Shown piece after piece: positions 51,009 to 61,600 of a stretch of DNA of 64,000 bases. The position numbers and the translations under genes are program-made. The notes below the pieces were generated by a model. That model did no database searches. It worked only from the letters and a program-made list of their open reading frames with translations, and had not been told where the DNA came from. Each line of letters starts with the position of its first letter. The first letter of the stretch is position 1. Source of the DNA: an uncultured Bacteroidales bacterium (GTDB lineage: Bacteria; Bacteroidota; Bacteroidia; Bacteroidales; Bacteroidaceae); assembly GCA_902768605.1 (NCBI GenBank), contig CACXLY010000003.1, positions 1 to 64,000 of the forward strand, given 5' to 3'.

Positions 51009-53240
51009 ATGTCCAGTACATTAAGGTTTCAGATAGTAGGCGAGGCGTTCAAGAAAAGGCCCGTCGAAGTGCCGAGGCGCACGGAGCGTCCCAGCGAGTT
51101 CTTTGCCAAATATGTCTTCAACCGCAGGAAGATGCAGCAGTATCTGCCCGCAGAGGTCTATAAGAAGATGTGCGACGTCATCGACGGCGGTGCGCCCCTC
51201 GACATGTCGACAGCCGACGCCGTTGCCGCTGGCATGAAGAAATGGGCGATGGAGCTTGGCGCCACGCATTGCACCCACTGGTTCCAGCCCCTGACCGAAG
51301 GCACGGCCGAGAAGCACGACGGCTTTGTGGAGCACGACGGCAAGGGAGGCATGATAGAGGAGTTCACCGGCAAGCAGCTCGTGCAGCAGGAGCCCGATGC
51401 CAGCTCATTCCCAAGCGGCGGCATCCGCAGCACCTTCGAGGCGCGAGGCTACTCGGCATGGGACCCCACAAGCCCCGTCTTCATCTTCGGCGACACCCTG
51501 ATGATTCCCACCATCTTCATCTCCTACACAGGCGAAGCCCTCGACTACAAAGCGCCGCTCAAGAAGTCGCTCAAGGCCGTCGACAAGGCAGCCACAGCCG
51601 TTGCACGCTACTTCTATCCCGACGTCAATCGCGTGGTCAGCAATCTCGGCTGGGAACAGGAGTACTTCCTTGTCGACGAAGGACTCTACGCCGCTCGTCC
51701 CGACCTGCTGATGACGGGCCGCACGCTGCTCGGACACGACAGCGCGAAGAACCAGCAGATGGACGACCACTACTTCGGCTCCATACCGATGCGCGTCGCC
51801 GCCTTCATGAAGGACCTCGAGATAAAGGCTTTGGAGCTGGGCATCCCATGCAAGACGCGGCACAACGAGGTGGCGCCGAACCAGTTCGAGCTGGCGCCCA
51901 TCTTCGAGGAGACGAACCTCGCCGTGGACCACAACATGCTCATCATGAGCCTGATGAAAAAGGTGGCACGCCGCCACGGCTTCCGTTGCCTCCTGCACGA
52001 AAAGCCGTTCGCCGGCATCAACGGCAGCGGCAAGCACAACAACTGGAGCCTCTCCACCGACACCGGCATCCTGCTGCACGGCCCGGGCAAGACGCCGCTC
52101 GACAACCTGCGTTTCGTCACCTTCATCGTCGAATCGCTGATGGCCGTCTATCGCCACAACGGCCTTCTCAAAGCCTCCATCATCAGCGCCACCAACGTGC
52201 ACCGACTCGGAGCCGCCGAAGCGCCGCCAGCCATCGTGTCGAGCTTCCTCGGGAAGGAAATCACCGGCCTGCTCGAGCAACTGGAAGCCTCCCCCATCCC
52301 CTCCGAAGGAGAGGTAAACCTCGGCAGCGAGTCTCATTCTCCTTTAGAGAGAGTCGGGAAAAGACTGTCGCTCAGCCTCGACATCCCGCAGATTCCCGAG
52401 CTGACGCAGGACAACACCGACCGCAACCGCACCTCGCCCTTTGCCTTCACAGGCAACCGGTTCGAGTTCCGCGCCGTCGGCAGCCAGCAGAACTGCGCCG
52501 CATCGATGATTGTGCTGAATACCGCGATGGCAGAGGCTTTGACGAACTTCAAGACGCGCGTTGATGCCCTCATCGCAGAAGGACTGGAGCCCATGAAAGC
52601 CATCCTCCGCATCGTCCGCGAGGACATCAAGACCTGCAAACCCATCCGCTTCGACGGCAACGGATACAGCGAAGCCTGGAAGGAGGAGGCAGCCCGCCGA
52701 GGACTCGACGTGGAGACCAGCGCTCCCATCATCCTCGACCAGTACCTCAAGCCCGAGACGGTAGAGATGTTCCAACGCATGAACGTCCTCACAAAGGCAG
52801 AGCTGGAAGCGCGCAACGAAATCAAGCTCGACACATACATCAAGAAGGTTCAGATCGAGGCGCGCATCTTCGGCGACATCTGCTTGAACCACATCATCCC
52901 CGTCGCCACGCGCTACCAGACGCAGCTCATCGACAACGTGCACAAGATGCAGGACATCTTCCCCGCCGAGACAGCCGACCGCCTGAACGGCACCAACCTG
53001 AGCCTCATCAAGCAAATCGGCGAGCACAATGCCTTCATCATCGAGAACGTGGAGCGCCTCATCGAAGCCCGCCGCGTAGCCAATCGCATCAAGGACGGCC
53101 GCGAACGCGCCATCGCCTACCACGACACCGTGGCGCCCCTCATCGAGGAGATACGCTACCACGTGGACCATCTCGAACTCATCGTCGACGACGAACTCTG
53201 GCCCCTGCCCAAGTACCGCGAGATGCTATTCATACATTAG
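51009..53240 (+). CDS. glnN: glutamine synthetase type III
   Basis: 743-aa GSIII, the large Bacteroides-type enzyme making glutamine from glutamate, ammonia and ATP. Hallmarks: RPSEFFAKYVFNRRKMQQYL, THCTHWFQPLTEGTAEKHD, WEQEYFLVDEGLYAARPDL, CKTRHNEVAPNQFELAPIFE, GINGSGKHNNWSLST, and TDRNRTSPFAFTGNRFEFRAVGS. About 25 residues near 427-453 (PIPSEGEVNLGSESHSPLER) are encoded by a sequence nearly identical to the intergenic hairpin element at 50861-50888, so this loop looks inserted. Terminator at 53333. Confidence 0.97.
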   Translation: MSSTLRFQIVGEAFKKRPVEVPRRTERPSEFFAKYVFNRRKMQQYLPAEVYKKMCDVIDGGAPLDMSTADAVAAGMKKWAMELGATHCTHWFQPLTEGTAEKHDGFVEHDGKGGMIEEFTGKQLVQQEPDASSFPSGGIRSTFEARGYSAWDPTSPVFIFGDTLMIPTIFISYTGEALDYKAPLKKSLKAVDKAATAVARYFYPDVNRVVSNLGWEQEYFLVDEGLYAARPDLLMTGRTLLGHDSAKNQQMDDHYFGSIPMRVAAFMKDLEIKALELGIPCKTRHNEVAPNQFELAPIFEETNLAVDHNMLIMSLMKKVARRHGFRCLLHEKPFAGINGSGKHNNWSLSTDTGILLHGPGKTPLDNLRFVTFIVESLMAVYRHNGLLKASIISATNVHRLGAAEAPPAIVSSFLGKEITGLLEQLEASPIPSEGEVNLGSESHSPLERVGKRLSLSLDIPQIPELTQDNTDRNRTSPFAFTGNRFEFRAVGSQQNCAASMIVLNTAMAEALTNFKTRVDALIAEGLEPMKAILRIVREDIKTCKPIRFDGNGYSEAWKEEAARRGLDVETSAPIILDQYLKPETVEMFQRMNVLTKAELEARNEIKLDTYIKKVQIEARIFGDICLNHIIPVATRYQTQLIDNVHKMQDIFPAETADRLNGTNLSLIKQIGEHNAFIIENVERLIEARRVANRIKDGRERAIAYHDTVAPLIEEIRYHVDHLELIVDDELWPLPKYREMLFIH

Positions 53241-53332
53241 GGACAATGGACCCCTCGCAAGGGAAGTTCAAATCCCACAGCACAGAACGGCCGACGCCAT
53301 AGTTAGATGCAGCGATGAGAGTGTGCAATCAA

Positions 53333-53372
53333 GAGCCCCCAATCCGAAAGGAAAGGGGGCTCCACTTTTTGT
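53333..53372 (+). terminator. terminator downstream of glnN
   Basis: Stem GAGCCCCC/GGGGGCTC (53333-53340 and 53355-53362) with a 14-nt loop, followed by CACTTTTTG. It lies 93 bp after the glnN stop. Confidence 0.8.
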
Positions 53373-53547
53373 TATTGGTTCGGTGCTTTTTCCGGACAGC
53401 AATAAAACAAGGGCATCATACAGTCAATTCATGCACAGCCTGGGTAACAATCCAAAATACCTAAGTTGTACACAGGGGGCCTCTCATGCAGTTACAAGTA
53501 TGATGTAAGATGTATGATGTAAGAGGGAAGAGGTACTGGGCTCGTTA

Positions 53548-53723
53548 TAACACGTTGCTAAACTTATCGCAACACGTTGAAACGGTCAACTTAACACTTT
53601 TAGAGTAGTCCAAAACCTTAAGAAATGTGGAATGACATCTCACGACCTGTAAAAACGATTTGTTACCAACGCGTAACTTTTTGTTTCGCACACGTAACAA
53701 AAAGTTTCACGTTGGTAACTTCA
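53548..53723. repeat. 22-bp periodic array I
   Basis: Eight steps of 22 bp from 53548: the first units carry TAACACGTTGC, CAACACGTTGA and TAACACTTTT; then two weak units; then three (53658, 53680, 53702) with GTTACCAACGCGTAAC, GTTTCGCACACGTAAC and AGTTTCACGTTGGTAAC. The latter half matches array H. The rest of the 642-bp gap (53373-53547, 53724-53882) shows no gene. Confidence 0.88.
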
Positions 53724-53882
53724 AAAGAGACAAGCAGTGCTTCAAATGATTAACAGCCAAAGGAAGTATACTAAAGTGCTACTCCCAAAACATTTGGCTT
53801 CTCCGCCTGCGCCTGACCAAAGGGAAGTTCCGGCTAGCCAACAACGTGATGTCAGCTTGCCAGCAACGTGATGTGAGTCGTT

Positions 53883-56800
53883 TTATTTAATCGCGACTTT
53901 TCGTCCGTCCTGGATGTAGATGCCCTTCGGCAACTGACCATTGAGCGTTTGCCGTTTGCCGTTATCCATTTGGCCATTTGACATTTTGCGGCCCTGCAGG
54001 TCGTAAACGCCTCCGTTTCTTATTTTCTTATTATCTGCATTTCTAATTGTCTCAATTCCCGTGGCTATGGGACGGATGCCTTTGAGTCCGAAATCGATGT
54101 AGGCTCCGCCGCCTCGGTTCGTGCACTCGATGGCGATGATGTTGTTGTCGTCGGGCGTCAAGGCTTCAAGTGCTTCTTGACTGATGGCGATGTCCTTGTA
54201 GGCGGTCAGATAGTCGCCTTCCTGGAATGCCACGACACCATTGAAATAGACCGTCACGTCCTCGTCGTGGTGGATTCTTCCCGTCAGGGCCTTTATCTGC
54301 TCGGGGGTGAATCCGGTGAGGTCGAGGTGATAGCGCATGCGGATGGCGAAGGAGGTCCATGAGGTGTTCACGCGGCTCCCAGGAGGATTGTTGGCGCCAA
54401 AGCCGGAGCGTCCCTCTTGCCAGCCTGTCTCGCGATAGCCGGGCTTGGTCCATCCCGTATTGGATGATGCGCTCGAGGACGTCTGGTACTTCCACGTCTG
54501 CGGTGCGGTCTCGGCCGTGGGCAGCACGTCGTACTCCTCATTATTGAACGTATTCAAGAGGTTTGCCAGCTCGGTGGTGGTGATGACGAGCACGGAGCCA
54601 TGCTGTACGCCTTCGGGGAGCGCGTACTGGTTCTCGTCGCAGGGATACCATTTGTTCTCGCTGGGGTTGCCGCTGCGACTCATGGTCGGCCTGCTGTCGC
54701 CTGTAGGTGTGCAGACGAGGAACCATCCGTCAGCGTTCATGGCGGGTAAGGTCTGGGGCGCGCGGCACTTGGGAATCTGCGAGCTGAAGACGCGCTGCGC
54801 CTCGCTCCACTTGGTTCCCGTCGTCTTGATGCTGGCGGTCTGCGTCTGGCAGACGCTTCGGTCGGAGTTGTAGAAGAGGGCGGTAAAGTTGTCGCCCGTC
54901 TTCTCGATGTGCATGTCGTAGGCTGAATAGCTGGGGGTGAAGAGGGTGCGCGGGGTTGAGTAGCGCTTCCAGTCCTTGGTGATGGAGAGGTAGATGCCGT
55001 TCCTGTCGCCGTTTCGTGCGCTCCAATAGACGAAGTAGGAGGATGTGGCCTCGTTGTAAATCCATTCGGGCGACTCGACCTTGCTGGCGTCGGAGGTGGA
55101 GGGCTTGACCAGGATGTCGCCGTTATCGCCCACCTGCCAGTTGATGAGGTCTTCGCTCTGAAGGTGATAGAAGCCGTACTTGCTCTCGTCGGCGAGGTCG
55201 GCGACAAGGTGGAAGACGTCCTTGCCGTCTGCTGTCGTGCGGCGAATGAACGGGGATGTGAGTTCCAGGTCAGCATAGTCGCCGCCCAGGACGCTGCGGT
55301 TGCCGTTGATGGGCGTCCACTTTGCGCCGTCCATGCTGTAGGCATAGTGCAGCTTCTTGCTCATGGGGAGCGTATAGGTCATGAGGTAAGCCTTGCCGCC
55401 TGCCGCGCTGAATTCGGGAGCTGGCGTCTTGGCAGGCATGGGCTCGACCTGCAGTTCGGCGTTGGGCGTGTAGCTGCGGAGCTTCAGGCCGCAATCGATA
55501 AACTGGCCACCCGTCGTCTGCTTGCAATGGATGGCGATAAGGTTGTCCGAGCCGTCGAACTTGAGCGACTGGAGTGCCTCGGGCAGCAGGGGCCATTGCT
55601 CGTATCGTGTGTTGTAGCCCGTCACTTTGGCTGCAAGCTTGCCGTTGATGTATATCTCGGCATCTTCGTCGTGGAAGAGCCAGAGGCGCAGTTCCTGCAG
55701 CTGGCTGGCATCGAAGCTGTTGATTTGGAACGTACGACGCAACCAGATGTCGCTGCTGGACCATGAGGTGCGCCCTCCGCCGCCGAAGCCGGCATTGCCC
55801 GTCTTCCAGCCGGTGTCGCTGAATCCCGTGGTCATCCAGGTGTCGGCAGGTTCCGTTGTCGTGTATTTCCAAGTGATGCCGGATGCGCTATCGCCTGCGG
55901 GGACAATGGTGGCGGCATCTTTGTAGCGGCTGTTTATCGTGCGCTCTATCTTGGCTCGCATGGCGGCCTGCTGCGCGGGCGATACCTTCAGCACCTTTCT
56001 GTCGTAGGTCAGGATGCCGTTACACTCTTGTTCCACATCAGATATCTGGGTATAGACGGACATCCAAAGGCCTTTCTCCTTCTGCAGCTCCTGCAGGCGG
56101 TCGGTGTAGTGGTCGTAGAGATTAGCGTAGGTATCAGCATCTTCGACGGTCGTATAATTGACGTCGGAGCCTGCCCACATGTGGTTTTCGACAAAGAGAT
56201 TGATGCCGCCGAACTCGCCGCATGAGGCGACGCGCTCGTTCAAAGGATTCGTGGCAGCATTTGGCGCGGGATAGGAGTGAACGTCGAGGAAGTCGCCCAT
56301 CTCCACATCCGTCCATCCCGTCACGGCATGCACGAAGCGGCCGGGGTCGTGATTGGCCTGGATGACGCCGTTGACGGCTCGCATGGTATGCGCCATGCCG
56401 CTGCTGGCATGCTGTCCCCAGCCTTCGTTCCAGACCACCCAAGCGCCGATGCAGGGATGGTGACGCGTGGCTTCGATGAGGGCCTCGTTTTCGCGATAGA
56501 AATTCTCCATGGCATATTCGAGGTTGCCGATGGCTCCGCTGCCACATCCCGAAGGCATGTCTTGCCAGACGACAAGGCCATGATGGTCGCACCAGTCGAA
56601 CCAAAGGTCATTCTCCAGCTTGATGTGCTTGCGCACCATATTCATGCCAAAGTCCTTCATCACTTGCAGGTCATAGACCATCGCCTCGTAGGATGGGGGC
56701 GTGAGCAGTCCGTCGGGCCACCAGCCCTGGTCGAGTGGACCATACATATAAAGCGGCTGGTTGTTGAGCAGGACGCAGGGATGGCCGTCCACCATGCCGC

Positions 56801-57761
56801 GCGAGAACTTCCGCATGCCGAAGTATCCGCTCACCTTATCCGTCTGCTGACCTCCTTCGTTCACCGTAATGTCGAGGTCGTAGAGGTTGGGCTCGTCGGG
56901 GCTCCAAAGCTTGGCGGAGGGGATGGAGAGCGTGAATGTCTCGTCCGAACTGCCTGTCTGCTCGGCCACGGCATTTTCGCCGTCCTTTACCGTCAGGGTG
57001 ACGGTGCAGGGCGATGAGGTCTTCACCTTGATGGTGACGGTAGAGTTGTCGATATCCGGGATGGGCTCGTAGCTTTCGATATGTGTTGGGCTGACGGGTT
57101 CCAGCCAAACGGTCTGCCAGATGCCGCTGACGGGCGTGTACCAGATGCCGCTTGGCGAGACGCTTTGCTTGCCGTTGGGCTGCCCGCCGTCGGTCGGGTC
57201 CCAGACAGCCACCTGCAGTTCCTGCTCGGCTCCTTCCTGCAGGAACGGCGTGATGTCGAACGCGAAGGGAACGGAGCCGCCGTCGTGGGTGCCAGCCAGC
57301 TGGCCGTTGACATAGACGTAGCATCGCCAATCGACTGCTCCGAAATGCAGCAGGACGCTCTTGCCGCTGAAGTTGTCGGGCAAGGCGAATGTGCGGCGAT
57401 ACATGTGCGTGGCACGTCGGTTGGAGGAATAGCTCTTGTCCATGATGCCCGAGAGAGCCGACTCCACAGGGAACGGCACCAGTATGGCCTTCGAGAAAGA
57501 CGAGGCGCTCTGCTCGTAGTCGTAGTTGACGGACGAGCGCTTGAAGTATTGCCAGATGCCGTTAAGGTTCATCCAGTCCTGCCTTTTCATGGAGGGACGC
57601 GGATATTCCTGCCATGCATTCTCTTCAGTCACTTGCTCGCCCCAGACGGTCATAATGGGGGCGGACTGCTTTGTCCATGAACTCTGTGCACAGGCGCTTT
57701 GCGAAAGGGTTAACATGACTGCCATGACTGCTGTCACGCTATGGCTAATTCTCTTTTTCAT
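53883..57761 (-). CDS. multidomain GH2-family glycosidase with GH43-like propeller and T9SS tail
   Basis: 1292-aa secreted enzyme. Signal peptide 1-25; GH2 sugar-binding, Ig-like and TIM-barrel domains (about 50-620) with RKHIKLENDLWFDWCDHHGL, acid/base in VVWNEGWGQH (about Glu441) and probable nucleophile in CGEFGG (about Glu513). Then a jelly roll (about 630-760, ITWKYTTTEPADTW), a five-bladed GH43-like propeller (about 775-1060), a second jelly roll (about 1085-1225), and a C-terminal type IX secretion-like tail (PKGIYIQDGRKVAIK). Substrate is unknown, probably a plant or mucosal heteropolysaccharide. It is last in an operon with the DUF3667 and GH5-GH43 genes. Part of the tail (NGQMDNGKRQTLNGQ) is repeat-encoded. 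Confidence 0.87.
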   Translation of the reverse strand: MKKRISHSVTAVMAVMLTLSQSACAQSSWTKQSAPIMTVWGEQVTEENAWQEYPRPSMKRQDWMNLNGIWQYFKRSSVNYDYEQSASSFSKAILVPFPVESALSGIMDKSYSSNRRATHMYRRTFALPDNFSGKSVLLHFGAVDWRCYVYVNGQLAGTHDGGSVPFAFDITPFLQEGAEQELQVAVWDPTDGGQPNGKQSVSPSGIWYTPVSGIWQTVWLEPVSPTHIESYEPIPDIDNSTVTIKVKTSSPCTVTLTVKDGENAVAEQTGSSDETFTLSIPSAKLWSPDEPNLYDLDITVNEGGQQTDKVSGYFGMRKFSRGMVDGHPCVLLNNQPLYMYGPLDQGWWPDGLLTPPSYEAMVYDLQVMKDFGMNMVRKHIKLENDLWFDWCDHHGLVVWQDMPSGCGSGAIGNLEYAMENFYRENEALIEATRHHPCIGAWVVWNEGWGQHASSGMAHTMRAVNGVIQANHDPGRFVHAVTGWTDVEMGDFLDVHSYPAPNAATNPLNERVASCGEFGGINLFVENHMWAGSDVNYTTVEDADTYANLYDHYTDRLQELQKEKGLWMSVYTQISDVEQECNGILTYDRKVLKVSPAQQAAMRAKIERTINSRYKDAATIVPAGDSASGITWKYTTTEPADTWMTTGFSDTGWKTGNAGFGGGGRTSWSSSDIWLRRTFQINSFDASQLQELRLWLFHDEDAEIYINGKLAAKVTGYNTRYEQWPLLPEALQSLKFDGSDNLIAIHCKQTTGGQFIDCGLKLRSYTPNAELQVEPMPAKTPAPEFSAAGGKAYLMTYTLPMSKKLHYAYSMDGAKWTPINGNRSVLGGDYADLELTSPFIRRTTADGKDVFHLVADLADESKYGFYHLQSEDLINWQVGDNGDILVKPSTSDASKVESPEWIYNEATSSYFVYWSARNGDRNGIYLSITKDWKRYSTPRTLFTPSYSAYDMHIEKTGDNFTALFYNSDRSVCQTQTASIKTTGTKWSEAQRVFSSQIPKCRAPQTLPAMNADGWFLVCTPTGDSRPTMSRSGNPSENKWYPCDENQYALPEGVQHGSVLVITTTELANLLNTFNNEEYDVLPTAETAPQTWKYQTSSSASSNTGWTKPGYRETGWQEGRSGFGANNPPGSRVNTSWTSFAIRMRYHLDLTGFTPEQIKALTGRIHHDEDVTVYFNGVVAFQEGDYLTAYKDIAISQEALEALTPDDNNIIAIECTNRGGGAYIDFGLKGIRPIATGIETIRNADNKKIRNGGVYDLQGRKMSNGQMDNGKRQTLNGQLPKGIYIQDGRKVAIK

Positions 57762-57827
57762 AATGCTGTATAGTTATTATTTCGGTTTGTTATCGTCCAG
57801 CCAGGCCCTGCATAGATGCTCCCGCTC

Positions 57828-58631
57828 CTACTGGAGTGATGCATCCATCACACCTGCTATAACGAAGAATATCACTAATATGAAGCACATGAAGAGCATG
57901 GCAAGAACTGCCGACAGAACGTTCAGGAGGATGCTCTTCAGCCAACTAATACCCAGCATCTGCTTGTATAGGAAGACAATATAAATGCAGGACATTACCT
58001 GATAGATTACCTTCACCAGCGTATCTGTGCCCGGGATGAGGCACAGGGGAAGCAGGAAGATGGATATTATCATGACAATGCACGAGTGGTACATCTGCGC
58101 ATAAAACTGCTCGGAAAGGTTGAGGGAGAGTCTCTGCCCGTCGGGGCGCGCCAGTTTGCACTTCTTGAAAACCATGGTGTAAGGCGGGACGGCAAAGATT
58201 GCCGCGAAAAGCGTGCCGTAGAGCTTGTTGGCGTAGAGCTTGTTCATTCCGTTCATGATGGTTGTCAGAAACGCGTCATCGGACGATTCCGTGTCTGGGA
58301 AAATCTCCATCGTAGCCATTTCGTCGATGATGGAACTGCTGATGCCAAGGATGTAAGAGATTATGGCATAGGCCGTAAGCACGAATACGAACAGCTGCAA
58401 GGGGTGGTAGTATCGGATGCGTTTGCCCAGCAAATAGTCTCGCACCATACAGCCGGGGCGCAGCAAGAGGTCGAGGCAGGTTCTCACGAACTTGTTGTCG
58501 CCACCCACGAAAGGAGCCACCAGGTTTCTCAGCATCTCGCCCTGGCACATTCGTTTGGTGGCAGCCTTCTGGCCGCAATTTGGGCAATAATTGCCCTCGA
58601 ACGTATTTCCGCAGTTAAGGCACTTTGTCAT
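57828..58631 (-). CDS. DUF3667 zinc-ribbon membrane protein
   Basis: 267-aa protein: an N-terminal zinc ribbon CLNCGNTFEGNYCPNCGQ (4-21), a soluble part with LLLRPGCMVRDYLLGKRIRYYHPLQLFVFVLTAY (DUF3667 hallmark), and about five membrane helices in the rest. The function is unknown in the family. It lies between two glycosidase genes with gaps of 17 and 66 bp, so it belongs to the same transcript; a role in envelope handling of the enzymes is only a guess. Confidence 0.87.
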   Translation of the reverse strand: MTKCLNCGNTFEGNYCPNCGQKAATKRMCQGEMLRNLVAPFVGGDNKFVRTCLDLLLRPGCMVRDYLLGKRIRYYHPLQLFVFVLTAYAIISYILGISSSIIDEMATMEIFPDTESSDDAFLTTIMNGMNKLYANKLYGTLFAAIFAVPPYTMVFKKCKLARPDGQRLSLNLSEQFYAQMYHSCIVMIISIFLLPLCLIPGTDTLVKVIYQVMSCIYIVFLYKQMLGISWLKSILLNVLSAVLAMLFMCFILVIFFVIAGVMDASLQ

Positions 58632-58648
58632 TCGCGATTCGATGCGTC

Positions 58649-61600
58649 TTATTTCACCATATATTTCTTTCCGCCGACGACATAAATGCCTCGCGGCAAG
58701 CCATTCACGGCATCCCGGGCATCGACGTTACGGCGCAGGCACGTGCCCTGGACTGAATAGACATCGACTCTCGACGCCTGGCCCTCGACGATTTCGATGG
58801 CATCGGGGTCGATGGGCGAGTAGTCGTCGTTGTTCGTCAGATACATATCCTTGACGGTTACCGTGCCATTGCCGTTGCCCCAGAAGTCGACGATATGGAT
58901 GTTCGCTAAGTCGAGAGGCTGCCCTGTCTTGTCGCCAGAGGTGTATTTCGCTTCCTGGAGATTGAGCACGACTTGCCTTCTCGAAGCGAAGCTGCCAGTG
59001 GAGGGCGTTGCGCAGCAGTCGGACCAGATGCTGTTTTCCGTGAAGATGTTCAGGTGGGCATCACAACTCTGCGAGCCTCTGAGGTTGATGACGAGGTACT
59101 TGTATTCGCTCCAATCGGCGCCGTCGCTGTATTGCCAACCCATCTGCCCGTACTGGCTGGGACGGAAGCGACGCATGCGCTCGTCGTAGGTGCCCTGTCC
59201 GAAGAAGGAAGTAATGTACTCCTTGCCGAAGGGGAAATAGGTGGAGTGGACCGTGAATGTCTTTGACAGGACGTTGCCCAGCGGGTCTTTGTAGGTGGCC
59301 ACTACGGTCACGTTGCCTTCTCTCAAGCCTCGCAAGCGGCCGCGCTCCACTTTCATGACGTAGTCGTTGCTGAGGGTGAAGCTGGCTTTTGCTGCCACGT
59401 CCTCGACATGGCCGTCGAGGAAGACGGCTTTCAGCTCGAGGGGCGTGCTGCTGCCTGCCATTATCTCGATTTCCTCCTTATCAAGGACGAGGGAATCTGC
59501 CGTGAGCATCTCGGGACTGAAACCTTCGAAGTCGTCGGGGAAGAAGCGTGACTCGTCGAAATCGTCCTCGGTGGAGAACCAGTCGAAATCAGCATAACCG
59601 CATACTGCGGCATGTGGCGCGTCGGAGCCCTCCGTGCCGTGATAGCAGAAGAGACCGAAGCGGGCGCCAACGAAGACGGTAAGGCTGAAGCTGAGCGACG
59701 TCTCGCCGCCGATGGGCTGATAGTTGACGTTGTCGAGCGAATAGTAGAACTGCGTCTTGCTCGTGCTGTAGGAGACGCAGGCCCGCAGATAGACGATGCT
59801 GTCGATATCGGCAGTCTCCACCTGTTCCGTCGGGGTGAAGCTGTCGTGGACGCGCAGCGTGTCCTGCCTCCAGATGAGCTGCTTCTGCCCGTCCTGTACG
59901 CGGACAGCGAGCATGGCATACGGATCCTGGAAGATGCAGATGCCGGCATAGTCGCCCTCCTGAAGGCCAGAGACGTCGAGGCGGACGGTACCCAGCGAGG
60001 CTTTTTTCTCGTAGGCAAAGATGCGCTGAGTCAACATGTTACGCGCCTGTGTCAGTCGCGCTACGGGTTCCGACGTCCTCAGTCGCAGCCAGCCTTGTCG
60101 CTCGAAGAGTGACCAGGCGGCATCGTCGGGATTGTGGTTCCATTGCCATTGCATCCCGAGAGGGAAGCTGCGGAAGTTGTCGTTGGTGGGCAGACCCTCG
60201 CGCCTGTCGGAGATGGCGGTCGAGGGTTTCGTGGTCGTGGTGTACGGCACGCCTCTGTTCCCCACGACTGGCCAGTTCTGCGTCCACTTCACTGGTTGCA
60301 GGTTGGGGAAGCGCCCCAGACAGCCGACGTCCTCCTGCATGATGGTCCACCACTCGCCGGTCGGCGTCTCGATGAGTGCGCCCTGATGAATCGTGTTGGA
60401 CTTGCCGTTGATGGTCTTTTCCACCAGCATCTTTTCCTCGTAGGGACCAAAGATGTTTTGCGAGCGGAAGACGACCTGACCGCTCGGCCACCCGCCGTAG
60501 GTGGCATATATATAGTAGTAGTCGCCTATCTTGTAGAGATGGCAGCCCTCGAGCCCCGAGTTGTCGCGCGTCACGACTGACTGCTCGCGCTTGAAGTTGA
60601 ACTGTTCGTCGAGCTCGCAAATCTTGATGTCGTTGATGCCGCATGCGATATAGACCTTTCCGTTATCGAAAAGCATGCCCGGGTCGTAATATATGCGAGA
60701 GAGTTTCTTCATGTCCCAAGTGCCCTCGGGATCGCTGGCGGAGAGCACGAAGCCACCCGCGTCGTTGCCGTTGACGAGGATATAGAACATGCCGTCGTGA
60801 TAGGTCATGGAGCATGCCCACATACCTGCGGCGTAGGCGTTCTTGTCGTTTTGCAGGTTGTAGCGGTCGGAGGCGGAGAGCTGCGTCAGGGGTTGGGCGC
60901 AGTACTGCCAGTTGACGAGGTCCTTAGACTTCAGTATCGTAGCTCCCGGGAAATGGTGCATGGTGGTGGAGACCATATAGTAGGTGTCGCCGGCGCGAAC
61001 CACATCGGGGTCGGGGAAGTCGGCCATGACGACCGGATTCCTGTACTTGCCGTTGCCCAGATCACGTATGGAGACGTTCTTGTAGTCGGGATGCGCCCAG
61101 TCCTTCTCGTAGTACTCGGCGTACCAGTCCATGCAGGCCTTGCCGCATGCCTCCTCCAGGCCTCCGAAGGCGGGAAGCACGGTGCCGTCGGCTATGAGCG
61201 TATCGACGTTCAGCAGGCAGTGGGTGCCGGAGAGCGTCATTGAGATGTTGCCGTAGTAGTCCAGGCAAGCCTTGTAGGCCTTGCCCCATTTGGAGGTGGA
61301 ACCCGTCGACCATGTGCCGTAGTTGGGCTGCACCCATTCGCCGTGCTCGTTTTGGTGACCTTCCTTGTCGGGATTCACGGGACTCCAGTCCACCTCAGTA
61401 ATGATGATGGGAGCGAAGTCGACGACGGGCACCTGCGTATGGAACTGGTTGATTTTGTCCTGCGGATTGCAGTGGCTGTCGCTGCAGCCATACCAGCCCG
61501 TGTAATCGTGGACAGCGTAGCCGATGTCGGGACCCTCGATGGGATAGGACGCGTAGCTGGTGTAGTTGGCTTGCCAGCCCGTGCCCGGCGCCCAGATAAT

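Noticed and set aside
53241..53290. tRNA-like T-arm (GTTCAAATCCC) after glnN
   Set aside because: Flanking bases do not form the T-stem, and no anticodon or acceptor arms can be folded.
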